Assembly: GCA_012728015.1 (NCBI GenBank) | Contig: JAAYFY010000026.1 | Span: 1-60,219, forward strand | From: Clostridiaceae bacterium | GTDB lineage: Bacteria > Bacillota > Clostridia > DSM-8532 | Reading direction: 5' to 3' | Length of the DNA: 60,219 nucleotides | Shown here: positions 42,252 through 50,399 of the stretch, in pieces | How positions within the stretch are numbered: position 1 is the first letter of the stretch | Layout: every line of letters starts with the position of its first letter | Notes under the pieces: model-generated | What the model saw: the letters and a program-made list of their open reading frames with translations, nothing else | Told to the model about the DNA's origin: nothing | Databases searched by the model: none | Translations under genes and position numbers: made by a program

Positions 42252-42284
42252 GAGGCCGGCGCCCGTTGTCGGGCATCCGGCCTC
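42252..42284 (-). terminator. Intrinsic terminator of hppA
   Basis: GAGGCCGG (42252-42259) pairs with CCGGCCTC (42277-42284), and an inner CCCG/CGGG extends the stem. On the minus strand TTTCATTTTT follows. Confidence 0.8.
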
Positions 42285-42313
42285 CACATTATGCTTTAAC
42301 CCTTGCACAACTC

Positions 42314-44395
42314 TTACTTCATCAGGGTATTGTTCATTATGAATGACGCGAACACGATGGAAACCATGGAGAGAAGCTTGATCAGGATGTTGATGGAAGG
42401 ACCGGACGTATCCTTGAAGGGATCGCCCACCGTATCGCCCACAACAGCTGCCTTGTGCTGTTCAGAGCCTTTTCCGCCAAAGTTTCCGGCTTCGATATGC
42501 TTCTTGGCGTTATCCCACGCTCCACCGGAGTTGGCCATCATGATGGCAAGTATGAACCCTGATACCGTTGCTCCGGCGAGCATGCCGGCAACACCGTTAA
42601 CACCAAGGAGGATTCCGACAAGGATGGGAGCTATAATGGCTATTATAGAAGGCAGCATCATTTCCTTCTGGGCAGCCCTGGTGCAGATATCTACACAGCT
42701 TGCGTAATCAGGCTCTGCGGTGCCATCCATGATGCCCACGATCTCCTTGAATTGCCTTCTTACCTCTACAACAATTTTCTGAGCTGCTCTGCCCACGGCT
42801 TCCATGGTGAGTGAAGCGAATAGGAACGGCAGCATGCTCCCGACGAACAACCCTACCAGCACGGGAGGATTGATCAGGTTAAGGTTGAGAACATAGCTGG
42901 GATCTATAATCGTAACCTGGTCGGTATACGCTGCGATAAGGGCAAGCGCCGTCAAAGCGGCGGAACCTATGGCAAAACCCTTGCCTGTTGCCGCTGTGGT
43001 GTTTCCAAGGGAATCCAGTGCGTCAGTGCGTTCCCTGACTTCAGGAGGCAGGTGTGACATCTCGGCGATACCGCCGGCATTGTCGGCCACGGGACCGTAA
43101 GCATCGGTAGCCAGCGTGATACCAAGCGTGCTTAGCATACCCACTGCCGATATACCAACACCGTACAGGCCCATGTTGAAGCTTTCTGCGCCTCCTGCCA
43201 GGAAGAAGCTTGCCAGCACAGCGGCGCCAACTATTATGACCGGAACGGCAGTGGACAGCATGCCCAGGGAAAGCCCGCCGATGATGATGGTCGCGGGACC
43301 TGTCAATGATGTTTTCGCAAGTCCCCTGGTAGGTTTATAGGTATCCGAAGTGAAATACTCGGTTACAAAGCCTATGAGGTTACCGGCGACAAGTCCGCTA
43401 ACGATTGCCCAGAAAATACCCATTTTATCTGGGAATATGCTGCGTACAAGGAAGAAAGACACGATGAAGATAAGGGCTGAACTGATGTAAACACCGGTCC
43501 TCAGTGCCCTCAGCAGGACCTTCTGCTCGGCTTTTTCACCGGAGCGCACGAAGAATGTGCCGATGATCGAGGCGATTACGCCAACGCCCGCAATAACCAT
43601 GGGAATGGTTACTCCATTTACGCCAAGGCCGGCAGCAACTGCCAGAGCGCAGGTGGAAACGATGGAGCCCACATAGGATTCATAAAGGTCAGCGCCCATA
43701 CCGGCAACGTCGCCTACATTATCACCGACGTTATCAGCGATAACAGCGGGGTTCCTGGGGTCATCCTCGGGAATTCCCGCTTCAACCTTACCAACAAGGT
43801 CTGCGCCCACATCGGCAGCCTTGGTGAATATACCGCCGCCTACGCGCGCGAAAAGGGCCATGGAACTGGCGCCCATACCGAAGGTGAGCATGGCGCTTGT
43901 GATTTTCTGGATCTTATTCGGATCAGCTCCATAGAACCAGTCGAGGAAGAAGTACCAAATGCTCAGATCCAAAAGTCCAAGACCAACAACAATCAGTCCC
44001 ATAACGGCACCGCTGTTGAACGCCACGCGAAGCCCGCTGTTAAGGCTGGACTTCGCCGCGTTGGCGGTCCTGGAATTCGCTGCCGTAGCAATCTTCATAC
44101 CGAGGAATCCTGAAAGACCGGAGAAGAAACCACCGGTCAGGAATGCGAAGGGTACGAAGGGGGTTAGATATCCTGCTATTGCAAGTGCTGTGAGAATAGC
44201 AACCATAACCGCAAAGAATATTGCCACTCCTGAATACTGCCTTTTCAGGTAGGCATTGGCGCCCTGACGAATGGCGTCTGCAATCTTTTTCATTGCATCT
44301 GTGCCCTCGCTCTTCTTAACCACGCTATATGCCAGGTAGCCGGCAAAGCAAAGCGCAAGCACAGAGCCTACAGGGGCAAGCAAGATTAAGTTCAT
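42314..44395 (-). CDS. hppA: Membrane-bound ion-translocating pyrophosphatase
   Basis: This 693-residue integral membrane enzyme couples pyrophosphate hydrolysis to export of H+ or Na+. It has about 16 spans, the substrate site DVGADLVGKVEAGIPEDDPR, the metal-binding DNVGDNVGDVAGMGADL, and the late site GDTVGDPFKDTSGPS. In the segment GNTTAATGKGFAIG the residue after GNTTA is alanine, which marks the K+-dependent subfamily. Whether Na+ or H+ is pumped cannot be told with certainty. ATG 44395 follows AGGAGGG; the upstream ATG at 44428 is not needed. It has its own promoter. Confidence 0.93.
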   Translation of the reverse strand: MNLILLAPVGSVLALCFAGYLAYSVVKKSEGTDAMKKIADAIRQGANAYLKRQYSGVAIFFAVMVAILTALAIAGYLTPFVPFAFLTGGFFSGLSGFLGMKIATAANSRTANAAKSSLNSGLRVAFNSGAVMGLIVVGLGLLDLSIWYFFLDWFYGADPNKIQKITSAMLTFGMGASSMALFARVGGGIFTKAADVGADLVGKVEAGIPEDDPRNPAVIADNVGDNVGDVAGMGADLYESYVGSIVSTCALAVAAGLGVNGVTIPMVIAGVGVIASIIGTFFVRSGEKAEQKVLLRALRTGVYISSALIFIVSFFLVRSIFPDKMGIFWAIVSGLVAGNLIGFVTEYFTSDTYKPTRGLAKTSLTGPATIIIGGLSLGMLSTAVPVIIVGAAVLASFFLAGGAESFNMGLYGVGISAVGMLSTLGITLATDAYGPVADNAGGIAEMSHLPPEVRERTDALDSLGNTTAATGKGFAIGSAALTALALIAAYTDQVTIIDPSYVLNLNLINPPVLVGLFVGSMLPFLFASLTMEAVGRAAQKIVVEVRRQFKEIVGIMDGTAEPDYASCVDICTRAAQKEMMLPSIIAIIAPILVGILLGVNGVAGMLAGATVSGFILAIMMANSGGAWDNAKKHIEAGNFGGKGSEQHKAAVVGDTVGDPFKDTSGPSINILIKLLSMVSIVFASFIMNNTLMK

Positions 44396-44433
44396 AGCAA
44401 CAACCCTCCTAGAAGTTAAGACATTCAAACTAT

Positions 44434-44462
44434 ATATTATCTTTTATTCACAACAATATCAA
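44434..44462 (-). promoter_or_regulatory. Promoter of hppA
   Basis: On the minus strand TTGATA (44462-44457) and TAATAT (44439-44434) have a 17-base spacer. Confidence 0.65.
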
Positions 44463-44509
44463 TCAGAATTTTGCATAATAAACTTATAGAAACTTATAGC
44501 CTAAAATTG

Positions 44510-45973
44510 CTAAGTAAGCGCCTTTTCCAAACGTTCAATCCCTATCCTGATACGCCTGAGGCTTTCCTTCTTACCCAGAATGTCCGCTATTTCTATGGCG
44601 CCGCCCGGCGTAACCTGCCATCCTGACAGGGCAGTTCTGACGGGCCATAGCATTTGCCCATTCTTGATCCCCAGGGATTTCACCAAAGACAGCAATGCGC
44701 TATGGACGGTTTCTTCGTTCCACGGTTCAAGCTTCTCAAGGACGGGAAGCGCGGCTTTAAGGTTTTCCAGCGAATTTTCGAGAGTAGTCTTCATCTTTTT
44801 ATGCTCATATATGCCAAGGTCATAATCCTCCAGCCCATTGAAAAAGCCTACCTTGGACGGGATTTCGGAAAGCACTTCGGTCCTGGCATGAAGCAGCCTG
44901 CTTACCTTGAAAAGGTCAATTGCCTTGTTGGTTATGGCTTTCTCCAGGTAGGGCAGGGCATAGCTGTGGAACTTCTCGGGAGTCATTGCCCTGATATATT
45001 CCGCGTTGAACCAGCGAAGTTTTTCCATGTCAAAGCACGACGGGGATTTGCTGATTCGTCTTATGTCAAAAGCCTTTTCAAGGTCTGCAAGGGAGAATAT
45101 CTCCTGGGTTCCTTCCGGGGACCATCCCAAAAGGGCGATGTAGTTGACGACGGCTTCAGCAATGAACCCCATTCCGAGCAGGTCCTCAAAGGACGCATCA
45201 CCCTTCCGCTTGGAGATCTTGCTTCCATCGGGCTTTACAATCAGCGGCAGATGGATGTATACAGGCTTTTCCCAGCCGAAGGCATCGTAAAGAAGGTTGT
45301 ATTTCGGGGTTGAGGTAAGGTATTCGCTGCCGCGGACCACATGGGTGATCCCCATAAGATGGTCGTCTATGACGTTGGCAAAGTTGTAGGTAGGAAGTCC
45401 GTCCGACTTTATCAGGATCTGGTCTTCCAGCATATTGTTCTCGATGGTGATTGTGCCATAGACCATATCCTCGAATGTGGTGGATCCTTCCCGGGGCATT
45501 TTCTGCCGGACAACCCAGGGCTCGCCTTTGGCCAGCTTCTCTTCAACCTCCTCCTTCGACAATCCAAGGCAGTGGCGGTCATACATGAAAGTTTCACCTT
45601 TGGACTCGGTTTCCTTCCTCATGTTATCGAGCCTTTCCCTTGAGCAGAAGCAATAATAGGCATGGCCTTTTTCAACCAATTCCCTGGCATAGGGAAGGTA
45701 GATATCCTTCCTTTGGCTTTGGACATATGGTCCGTAAGGACCTCCAATATCGGGACCCTCATCGTGTTTCAGGCCACAAAGCCTGAGCGTTTTATATATA
45801 ACGTCCACCGCGCCTTCGACTTGCCTCTCCTGGTCTGTATCCTCTATCCTCAGTATGAATTTGCCGTTCATTGAGCGAGCGATAAGGTATTCATAGAGGG
45901 CAGTCCTCAGATTTCCGATATGGACATACCCGGTAGGGCTTGGCGCGTAACGTGTCCTCACCTGTCTTCCCAT
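44510..45973 (-). CDS. gltX: Glutamyl-tRNA synthetase
   Basis: A 487-residue class I aminoacyl-tRNA synthetase. The HIGH motif is in [20 protein letters not shown] and the KMSKS motif is KISKRKGD. The zinc-binding/insert region [14 protein letters not shown] and the anticodon-binding C-terminus are present. In many Firmicutes this enzyme also charges tRNA-Gln with glutamate. ATG 45973 is preferred because GGAAGAGG is well placed for it; ATG 45979 directly follows the ribosome binding site. Normal length and no damage. Confidence 0.93.
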   Translation of the reverse strand: MGRQVRTRYAPSPTGYVHIGNLRTALYEYLIARSMNGKFILRIEDTDQERQVEGAVDVIYKTLRLCGLKHDEGPDIGGPYGPYVQSQRKDIYLPYARELVEKGHAYYCFCSRERLDNMRKETESKGETFMYDRHCLGLSKEEVEEKLAKGEPWVVRQKMPREGSTTFEDMVYGTITIENNMLEDQILIKSDGLPTYNFANVIDDHLMGITHVVRGSEYLTSTPKYNLLYDAFGWEKPVYIHLPLIVKPDGSKISKRKGDASFEDLLGMGFIAEAVVNYIALLGWSPEGTQEIFSLADLEKAFDIRRISKSPSCFDMEKLRWFNAEYIRAMTPEKFHSYALPYLEKAITNKAIDLFKVSRLLHARTEVLSEIPSKVGFFNGLEDYDLGIYEHKKMKTTLENSLENLKAALPVLEKLEPWNEETVHSALLSLVKSLGIKNGQMLWPVRTALSGWQVTPGGAIEIADILGKKESLRRIRIGIERLEKALT

Positions 45974-46055
45974 ATTCATTACCTCTTCCGTATAAATAAA
46001 TATAATCGATTCCATAATAAAAACAACCTGATTTTAGGCTGCCTGAAACATAATC

Positions 46056-46084
46056 ATTTTATCAGAAGTGTTTTTCCCTTTCAA
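46056..46084 (-). promoter_or_regulatory. Promoter of gltX
   Basis: On the minus strand TTGAAA (46084-46079) and TAAAAT (46061-46056) are spaced by 17 bases. No T-box leader was seen. Confidence 0.65.
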
Positions 46085-46168
46085 ATATTTATACACCCGA
46101 GAAAGCCAAGACCTTTAAACCCGGTAAAAGACCGCCGCAGCCGAAACGGCCCGATACCGCTTCAGCCT

Positions 46169-47170
46169 TTACAGCAGGCAGGCGGAGGCCAGGGCTGATA
46201 TAATTGATGGGATGGAAGCTGCCTGGGCTCTAATGACTGAAAAGGTGGAAGAAGCCGGGTCTGAAACAACTGGAGAGATGGAAGCGGACTGGGAAGGTTC
46301 TGCCATAAGCTGCAGACGGTTTGCAGCGACAATCGCTGACGCCGTCAGCATGGCCTGTTCCTTTTCAAACCCGGGAAAGGATTTTCCGAGCTTTAAAAGG
46401 CTCATGGTGTCCATGGCGTCCAATACGGTGCGATTGCTGTCGTGGTCTGACAGTGCCAGAAAGCCCATGGTCCCATAGAATAGGGAAGGGGATCTGAAAT
46501 TCATTTTTTCAAGAATCGGGAAGATCTCGGCACAGCGCACGGCTGTCTCCTCCAAAGGATCGGCGCCATAGGCAAGGATTTGATAAAGAAAGTGAAGGCC
46601 TCTGGCTTGGCTCGCATCCCGGATATGAAGGCGCCTGGAGACCCTTGCCACATGGCTTATTATTTCTTTTCCCCACAGCTCGGAACAGGCCATGAACACG
46701 GCGGGCGCGAAAAGCTCCTTCCCGGTTCGGGCCGTATGCCATCTTTTCATGCTTTTATATACCGAATAGGACCGGCTTGCCAGGAGCCGTTCGGAGCCTT
46801 CGGCCGAGGCGGCATAAAGGGCCATGGAAGCGGGGACAAGGCGGGATGAAGCTCTAAAGCCAGCGATTTTAAGCGCTTTGCAACAGAAGGCGAGCCGGTT
46901 GAAAGCCTTGTAAAATGTTTTTTCAGGCGTGATGGCAAAGGCGGCAGCTGGTGCCATGCAGGACCTGAACGGTGAATACCACTGGGTGTGCCGCTTTATG
47001 TAATCAAGGCTTTTCCGGAATTCCTCAATCTCGATCCGTATGCCTTTCAGGGACAGTATAAGGGAAGAGAGCCGCAAAGCCTTGGAGTACGCCCCTAAAC
47101 GCAGATGTTTCCTGAGATCATGATAATTATCTATAAACAGGCAAATTACCTGGCTTCTGCGGATATCCAT
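46169..47170 (-). CDS. DUF4003-like protein of unknown function
   Basis: A 333-residue, largely helical soluble protein that resembles the DUF4003 family of Firmicutes (FIDNYHDLRKHLRLGAYSKA near the start; TGKELFAPAVFMACSELW; SLFYGTMGFLALSDHDSNR). The C-terminus ends in a Ser/Ala-rich hydrophobic tail. No catalytic residues stand out and no function is known. ATG 47170 follows AGGGGGT and is preferred over the longer frame from 47251. It is divergent from the ECF sigma gene, with 246 bases between the start codons. TGATAAAATTCTATCA at 47281-47296 is a possible operator between them. Confidence 0.6.
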   Translation of the reverse strand: MDIRRSQVICLFIDNYHDLRKHLRLGAYSKALRLSSLILSLKGIRIEIEEFRKSLDYIKRHTQWYSPFRSCMAPAAAFAITPEKTFYKAFNRLAFCCKALKIAGFRASSRLVPASMALYAASAEGSERLLASRSYSVYKSMKRWHTARTGKELFAPAVFMACSELWGKEIISHVARVSRRLHIRDASQARGLHFLYQILAYGADPLEETAVRCAEIFPILEKMNFRSPSLFYGTMGFLALSDHDSNRTVLDAMDTMSLLKLGKSFPGFEKEQAMLTASAIVAANRLQLMAEPSQSASISPVVSDPASSTFSVIRAQAASIPSIISALASACLL

Positions 47171-47360
47171 CCAGTTACCCCCTGCGGATTCTATGCTCGC
47201 TGCGACTATTATACATCGCCCTTTCATATTTCTCATTGTTTCCCGGGGCATTTGAAAGACTTCCTTTTTTCTGCCGTGTTTGATAAAATTCTATCAGACT
47301 GTATCCGTGCGTAGGGTTCTTTTGCAGGTTTTGCGATATTTGTCGTTTGTCTTGCGAATA

Positions 47361-47385
47361 TGAACCAAACCGGATGTATTGCGTC
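47361..47385 (+). promoter_or_regulatory. Probable ECF-type promoter (autoregulation of the sigma factor)
   Basis: TGAACC (47361-47366) and CGTC (47382-47385), 15 bases apart, fit the TGAAC/CGTC pattern recognised by many ECF sigma factors. It lies 31 bases before the GTG of the sigma gene, and no TTGACA/TATAAT pair competes. Confidence 0.55.
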
Positions 47386-47416
47386 AAATTAGATGAAGAA
47401 GGAGGGTGGCTATCAG

Positions 47417-47932
47417 GTGGCTCCTTCTGAAAAAATGAACGAGATTACCAGGCTGGTGGAGCAGTACGGCAACGATGTACTGAGGACGGCGTTTGTCATA
47501 CTGAAGTCCAGAGAACTGGCCGAGGATGCATACCAGGAAACATTTTTGAGGGTATGCAGGTATTATGACAGCTTTCGCAGAGAGTGCAGCGAGAAAACGT
47601 GGGTGACAGGCATTGCCATCAATGTTTGCAGAGATATTCTAAGAAGCGCTTGGAAGAGGAGGGTTAATGTAACCGACGATTTCAGCTTCCAGGCTTCTGA
47701 AAGCGGTACAGAGGAGATAGTTGAGAATAAGGATGAAAAAGAGGAGTTGGTTCGCTCCATTATGAAATTGCCGGATAAATATCGCGAAGTGATCCATTTA
47801 TACTACTACCAGGAGTTAGGCATAAAAGAGATTTCCCGGATTCTCAAGATACCGGGGGGGACTGTGAAAAGCAGGCTGTACAAGGCACGGAGCCTGCTTG
47901 CGGAGATGATGGGAGGTGAGGCTAATGGCTGA
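47417..47932 (+). CDS. RNA polymerase sigma factor, ECF subfamily
   Basis: A 171-residue ECF sigma factor with region 2 (YGNDVLRTAFVILKSRELAE and DAYQETFLRVCRYYD) and region 4 (LPDKYREVIHLYYYQELGIK, EISRILKIPGGTVKSRLYKA). GTG 47417 follows AAGGAGGG at nine bases and is preferred over ATG 47393. The next gene overlaps by eight bases and encodes a membrane protein with the position and shape of an anti-sigma factor. The signal sensed is unknown; ECF factors of this type usually respond to envelope stress. Confidence 0.87.
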   Translation: MAPSEKMNEITRLVEQYGNDVLRTAFVILKSRELAEDAYQETFLRVCRYYDSFRRECSEKTWVTGIAINVCRDILRSAWKRRVNVTDDFSFQASESGTEEIVENKDEKEELVRSIMKLPDKYREVIHLYYYQELGIKEISRILKIPGGTVKSRLYKARSLLAEMMGGEANG

Positions 47933-49076
47933 GAACAGGAACAGCCGCCAGGATAATGTAATCCTGAACGACGACAGTTTTAAGGAAGCATACAGGGCTG
48001 GGCTTGATCAGCTCAAGGCCTCCGATGAACTGATTCAGACCACCCTGAACAAGTGCAGGTTGGAATTGGAATCAACGGCTAAGAAAAAAAGACCGATAAA
48101 CATATCTTTCAGCCGGATAGCCTTAAGGTATGCCGCTCCCTTTGCGGCCTGCCTGCTTGTATTGGTTCTTCTGCTCTATTCACCCATGCGTGAAAGTCCA
48201 AAAACTGCGGATTCCGCACCTGCCCCGGGCCGATGGGAGCAGCCTATGGGGAGCGCCGATACAGCAGCGGCGGAATCGTTGCCTTCTGCTGATATTATGT
48301 TTACTGATGAGCTTAGGGATGGAGAACCCCAATACACAGAAGAACAAGCGGGAACCGACAGTGCGCCTCCCGATGGAAGGGAAAAAAGCTTTATGCATTC
48401 GTTTACCTCTGGTGATATCATATTGAACTCCATGGATTTTCACGGTATTCGGACGCCTGTCGGAGGCCACATGCCATCTGAGGCGGTCAACGCCATCCTG
48501 GACGCCTATAATTCGGAAAGGGGAACACAGTATACCTGTGACGAAAACAGCGTGCTGACCATTTCCACCCTGAAAGCCGGCGGGATAGGGGCAGATGCTC
48601 TCCGTGAAGCAACAGGATTCGGTGATTTACTTGGAGACCAGCGGTATTACCTGCTGCCGCTTCAGGATGAGAGCCAGGAATATGCTATCCTTCTTCCCGC
48701 AATTGAAACAGCTGTACCCTATGATGATACCTCTGTCTCGCTGCCTCTTGATATCGTTTTCAGCCAAGGAGGCAGAACATGGCTTACATCCCAGTATATC
48801 GGGATATACACAAGCCACAGCCACGCGGCATTCCTCCTTGACAGGGAAGGGCATATACAGCTTGTCCGGGATACATTCAATGTGGGGAGAATCACCGATT
48901 ATATTACTGTTGACATCAACTGTGGCCATGACTTTATCATTATCATAGAAGCCGATGACGAGGAGTATGCCATCCCTTGTATCGATACGGGTTCTGTTGG
49001 CTCCATTGAAAACAATAAGCCCTATCCTGCGCGGGATGTGATAAACGGTCTGGCGGACAGCCTTGTAGCCCAGTGA
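47925..49076 (+). CDS. Membrane-anchored probable anti-sigma factor with large extracellular domain
   Basis: A 383-residue protein. It has a cytoplasmic head of ~70 residues, one membrane span (YAAPFAACLLVLVLLLYS), a Ser/Ala/Pro/Glu-rich linker and a ~230-residue extracytoplasmic domain. It starts inside the sigma factor gene, as anti-sigma genes do, and the head carries the helical YRAGLDQLKASDELIQTTLN segment common in Firmicute anti-sigma proteins. The extracellular domain matches no family I know; it may sense the signal. No zinc-binding HxxxCxxC motif is present. A terminator follows. Confidence 0.65.
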   Translation: MAENRNSRQDNVILNDDSFKEAYRAGLDQLKASDELIQTTLNKCRLELESTAKKKRPINISFSRIALRYAAPFAACLLVLVLLLYSPMRESPKTADSAPAPGRWEQPMGSADTAAAESLPSADIMFTDELRDGEPQYTEEQAGTDSAPPDGREKSFMHSFTSGDIILNSMDFHGIRTPVGGHMPSEAVNAILDAYNSERGTQYTCDENSVLTISTLKAGGIGADALREATGFGDLLGDQRYYLLPLQDESQEYAILLPAIETAVPYDDTSVSLPLDIVFSQGGRTWLTSQYIGIYTSHSHAAFLLDREGHIQLVRDTFNVGRITDYITVDINCGHDFIIIIEADDEEYAIPCIDTGSVGSIENNKPYPARDVINGLADSLVAQ

Positions 49077-49113
49077 TGAAAAAACAGGCATGTATTCTGT
49101 TCGTTAGCAACAA

Positions 49114-49140
49114 GGCAGGCCATTCGTGGTCTGCTTTTTC
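49114..49140 (+). terminator. Intrinsic terminator of the sigma/anti-sigma operon
   Basis: GCAGGCC (49115-49121) pairs with GGTCTGC (49128-49134) around ATTCGT, followed by TTTTT. Confidence 0.8.
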
Positions 49141-49209
49141 ATTATCGGTTTTGGGGGCGTAGATACTTTCCAATAGTTTACAGGCACATCATACAGTATT
49201 CGTTGAAGT

Positions 49210-49238
49210 TTGACATTATTTGTACGATGGTTTAATAT
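49210..49238 (+). promoter_or_regulatory. Promoter of the AraC regulator gene
   Basis: Consensus TTGACA (49210-49215) and TAATAT (49233-49238) with a 17-base spacer. Confidence 0.75.
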
Positions 49239-49308
49239 TGAGTTAGCATAATTGGTATTACCAGCTAATTTTCATAGTTGTGGCATCTTTTGGGAAAGGA
49301 AACCCAGG

Positions 49309-50226
49309 ATGAATGAGTTTTATATCTTCGAGGATATTGAATATCATGAAAAAATCCCTGTAAAACATTTTATCGCAGCCATTGAGGAGTCCTGGGGGCA
49401 CTGGCACAATGAGATTGAAGTTCTATTCGTATTGTCGGGGACGCTTCAGATAACCGTGGAAGAGTCCAGGTATGATCTGAATACGGGCGACATCATCCTC
49501 ATCAACAGCAACCGTATCCATTCAATAAAAAGCGAAGGCAATCTTACCTTTGTCCTCCAGTTTGTGCCCGAGTTGATTTACCAGATCTATGGTAAAGACC
49601 AGACCTATTACTTCAACCTGAATACCGCGGTCTCGGAATTGAATAAGGAAACCGCCGACAAGCTGAAATCGGTGCTGGCGAGGATCGGTATTGAGTATTC
49701 GAGGATGAGGGATGGATACAAGTTTTTCCTGTGGTCATACTTTTACGAGTTTGTCGGGTGCCTGTTCCGGTACTGCGATTACAAGGCACAAACCAGTGAT
49801 CCGAAAATGAGTGAAGACCTGAAAAAGGTGACTGCCATCATCAACCATATCAACAAGCATTTCAAAGAGGATCTGTCCCTGGAAACCATCGCTGAAGCCG
49901 TCAATATGAATGTGATGGCGTTAAGCAAGTTCTTCCGGAAGAAAACCGGGCTGTCCATACTGTTCTATCTGAAGATGGTGCGGATCAACCATGCAAAGCA
50001 GCTCCTTGAATCATCCGATGCCCCTGTCATTGAGATTGCCCAGGAGTGTGGCTTTTACAGCTTGCCTACTTTTTACAGGGCATTCAATGAAATAGTCGGA
50101 ATATCTCCCAAAGAATACAAGAAAACAAGGAAGAGCCATGCGTTCAAGGATCATATCCAGCTTGTCCAGGGGTATCTGATGGTTGATTCGGTAAACGAAT
50201 ACGCGCTTTTGCACAAGTACCTGTAA
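49309..50226 (+). CDS. AraC family transcriptional regulator with cupin domain
   Basis: The N-terminal cupin domain (WGHWHNEIEVLFVLSGTLQI, GDIILINSNRIHSIKSEGNL) probably binds a sugar. The C-terminal double helix-turn-helix (EDLSLETIAEAVNMNVMALS, CGFYSLPTFYRAFNEIVGIS) is typical AraC/XylS, followed by an unusual ~40-residue tail. ATG 49309 is chosen over 49252, which overlaps the leader. It is read in the same direction as the glycosidase-transporter genes and is the obvious candidate activator for them. A terminator separates it from the first GH3 gene. Confidence 0.85.
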   Translation: MNEFYIFEDIEYHEKIPVKHFIAAIEESWGHWHNEIEVLFVLSGTLQITVEESRYDLNTGDIILINSNRIHSIKSEGNLTFVLQFVPELIYQIYGKDQTYYFNLNTAVSELNKETADKLKSVLARIGIEYSRMRDGYKFFLWSYFYEFVGCLFRYCDYKAQTSDPKMSEDLKKVTAIINHINKHFKEDLSLETIAEAVNMNVMALSKFFRKKTGLSILFYLKMVRINHAKQLLESSDAPVIEIAQECGFYSLPTFYRAFNEIVGISPKEYKKTRKSHAFKDHIQLVQGYLMVDSVNEYALLHKYL

Positions 50227-50264
50227 CCTGGTATATATAAAGTATTATATCTACAGGTTTTCGG

Positions 50265-50303
50265 CGGTTGCGGCGGGGGATCCGGGCAACCGTTTTATAT
50301 TTT
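50265..50303 (+). terminator. Intrinsic terminator after the AraC gene
   Basis: CGGTTGC (50265-50271) pairs with GCAACCG (50286-50292), followed by TTTTATATTTT. Confidence 0.75.
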
Positions 50304-50399
50304 AGGGTAAAAAATGATAAGCCGGCTTTCGCAAACTGAGAAGAAATATGAAGATCATAGGGCTACAATAAATAAAACAGGCTGCCAGGGGGGAAGAAA

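Noticed and set aside
47281-47296. TGATAAAATTCTATCA as an operator
   Set aside because: Only five paired bases per arm and no regulator next to it, so it is mentioned under the adjacent gene but not called as a feature.
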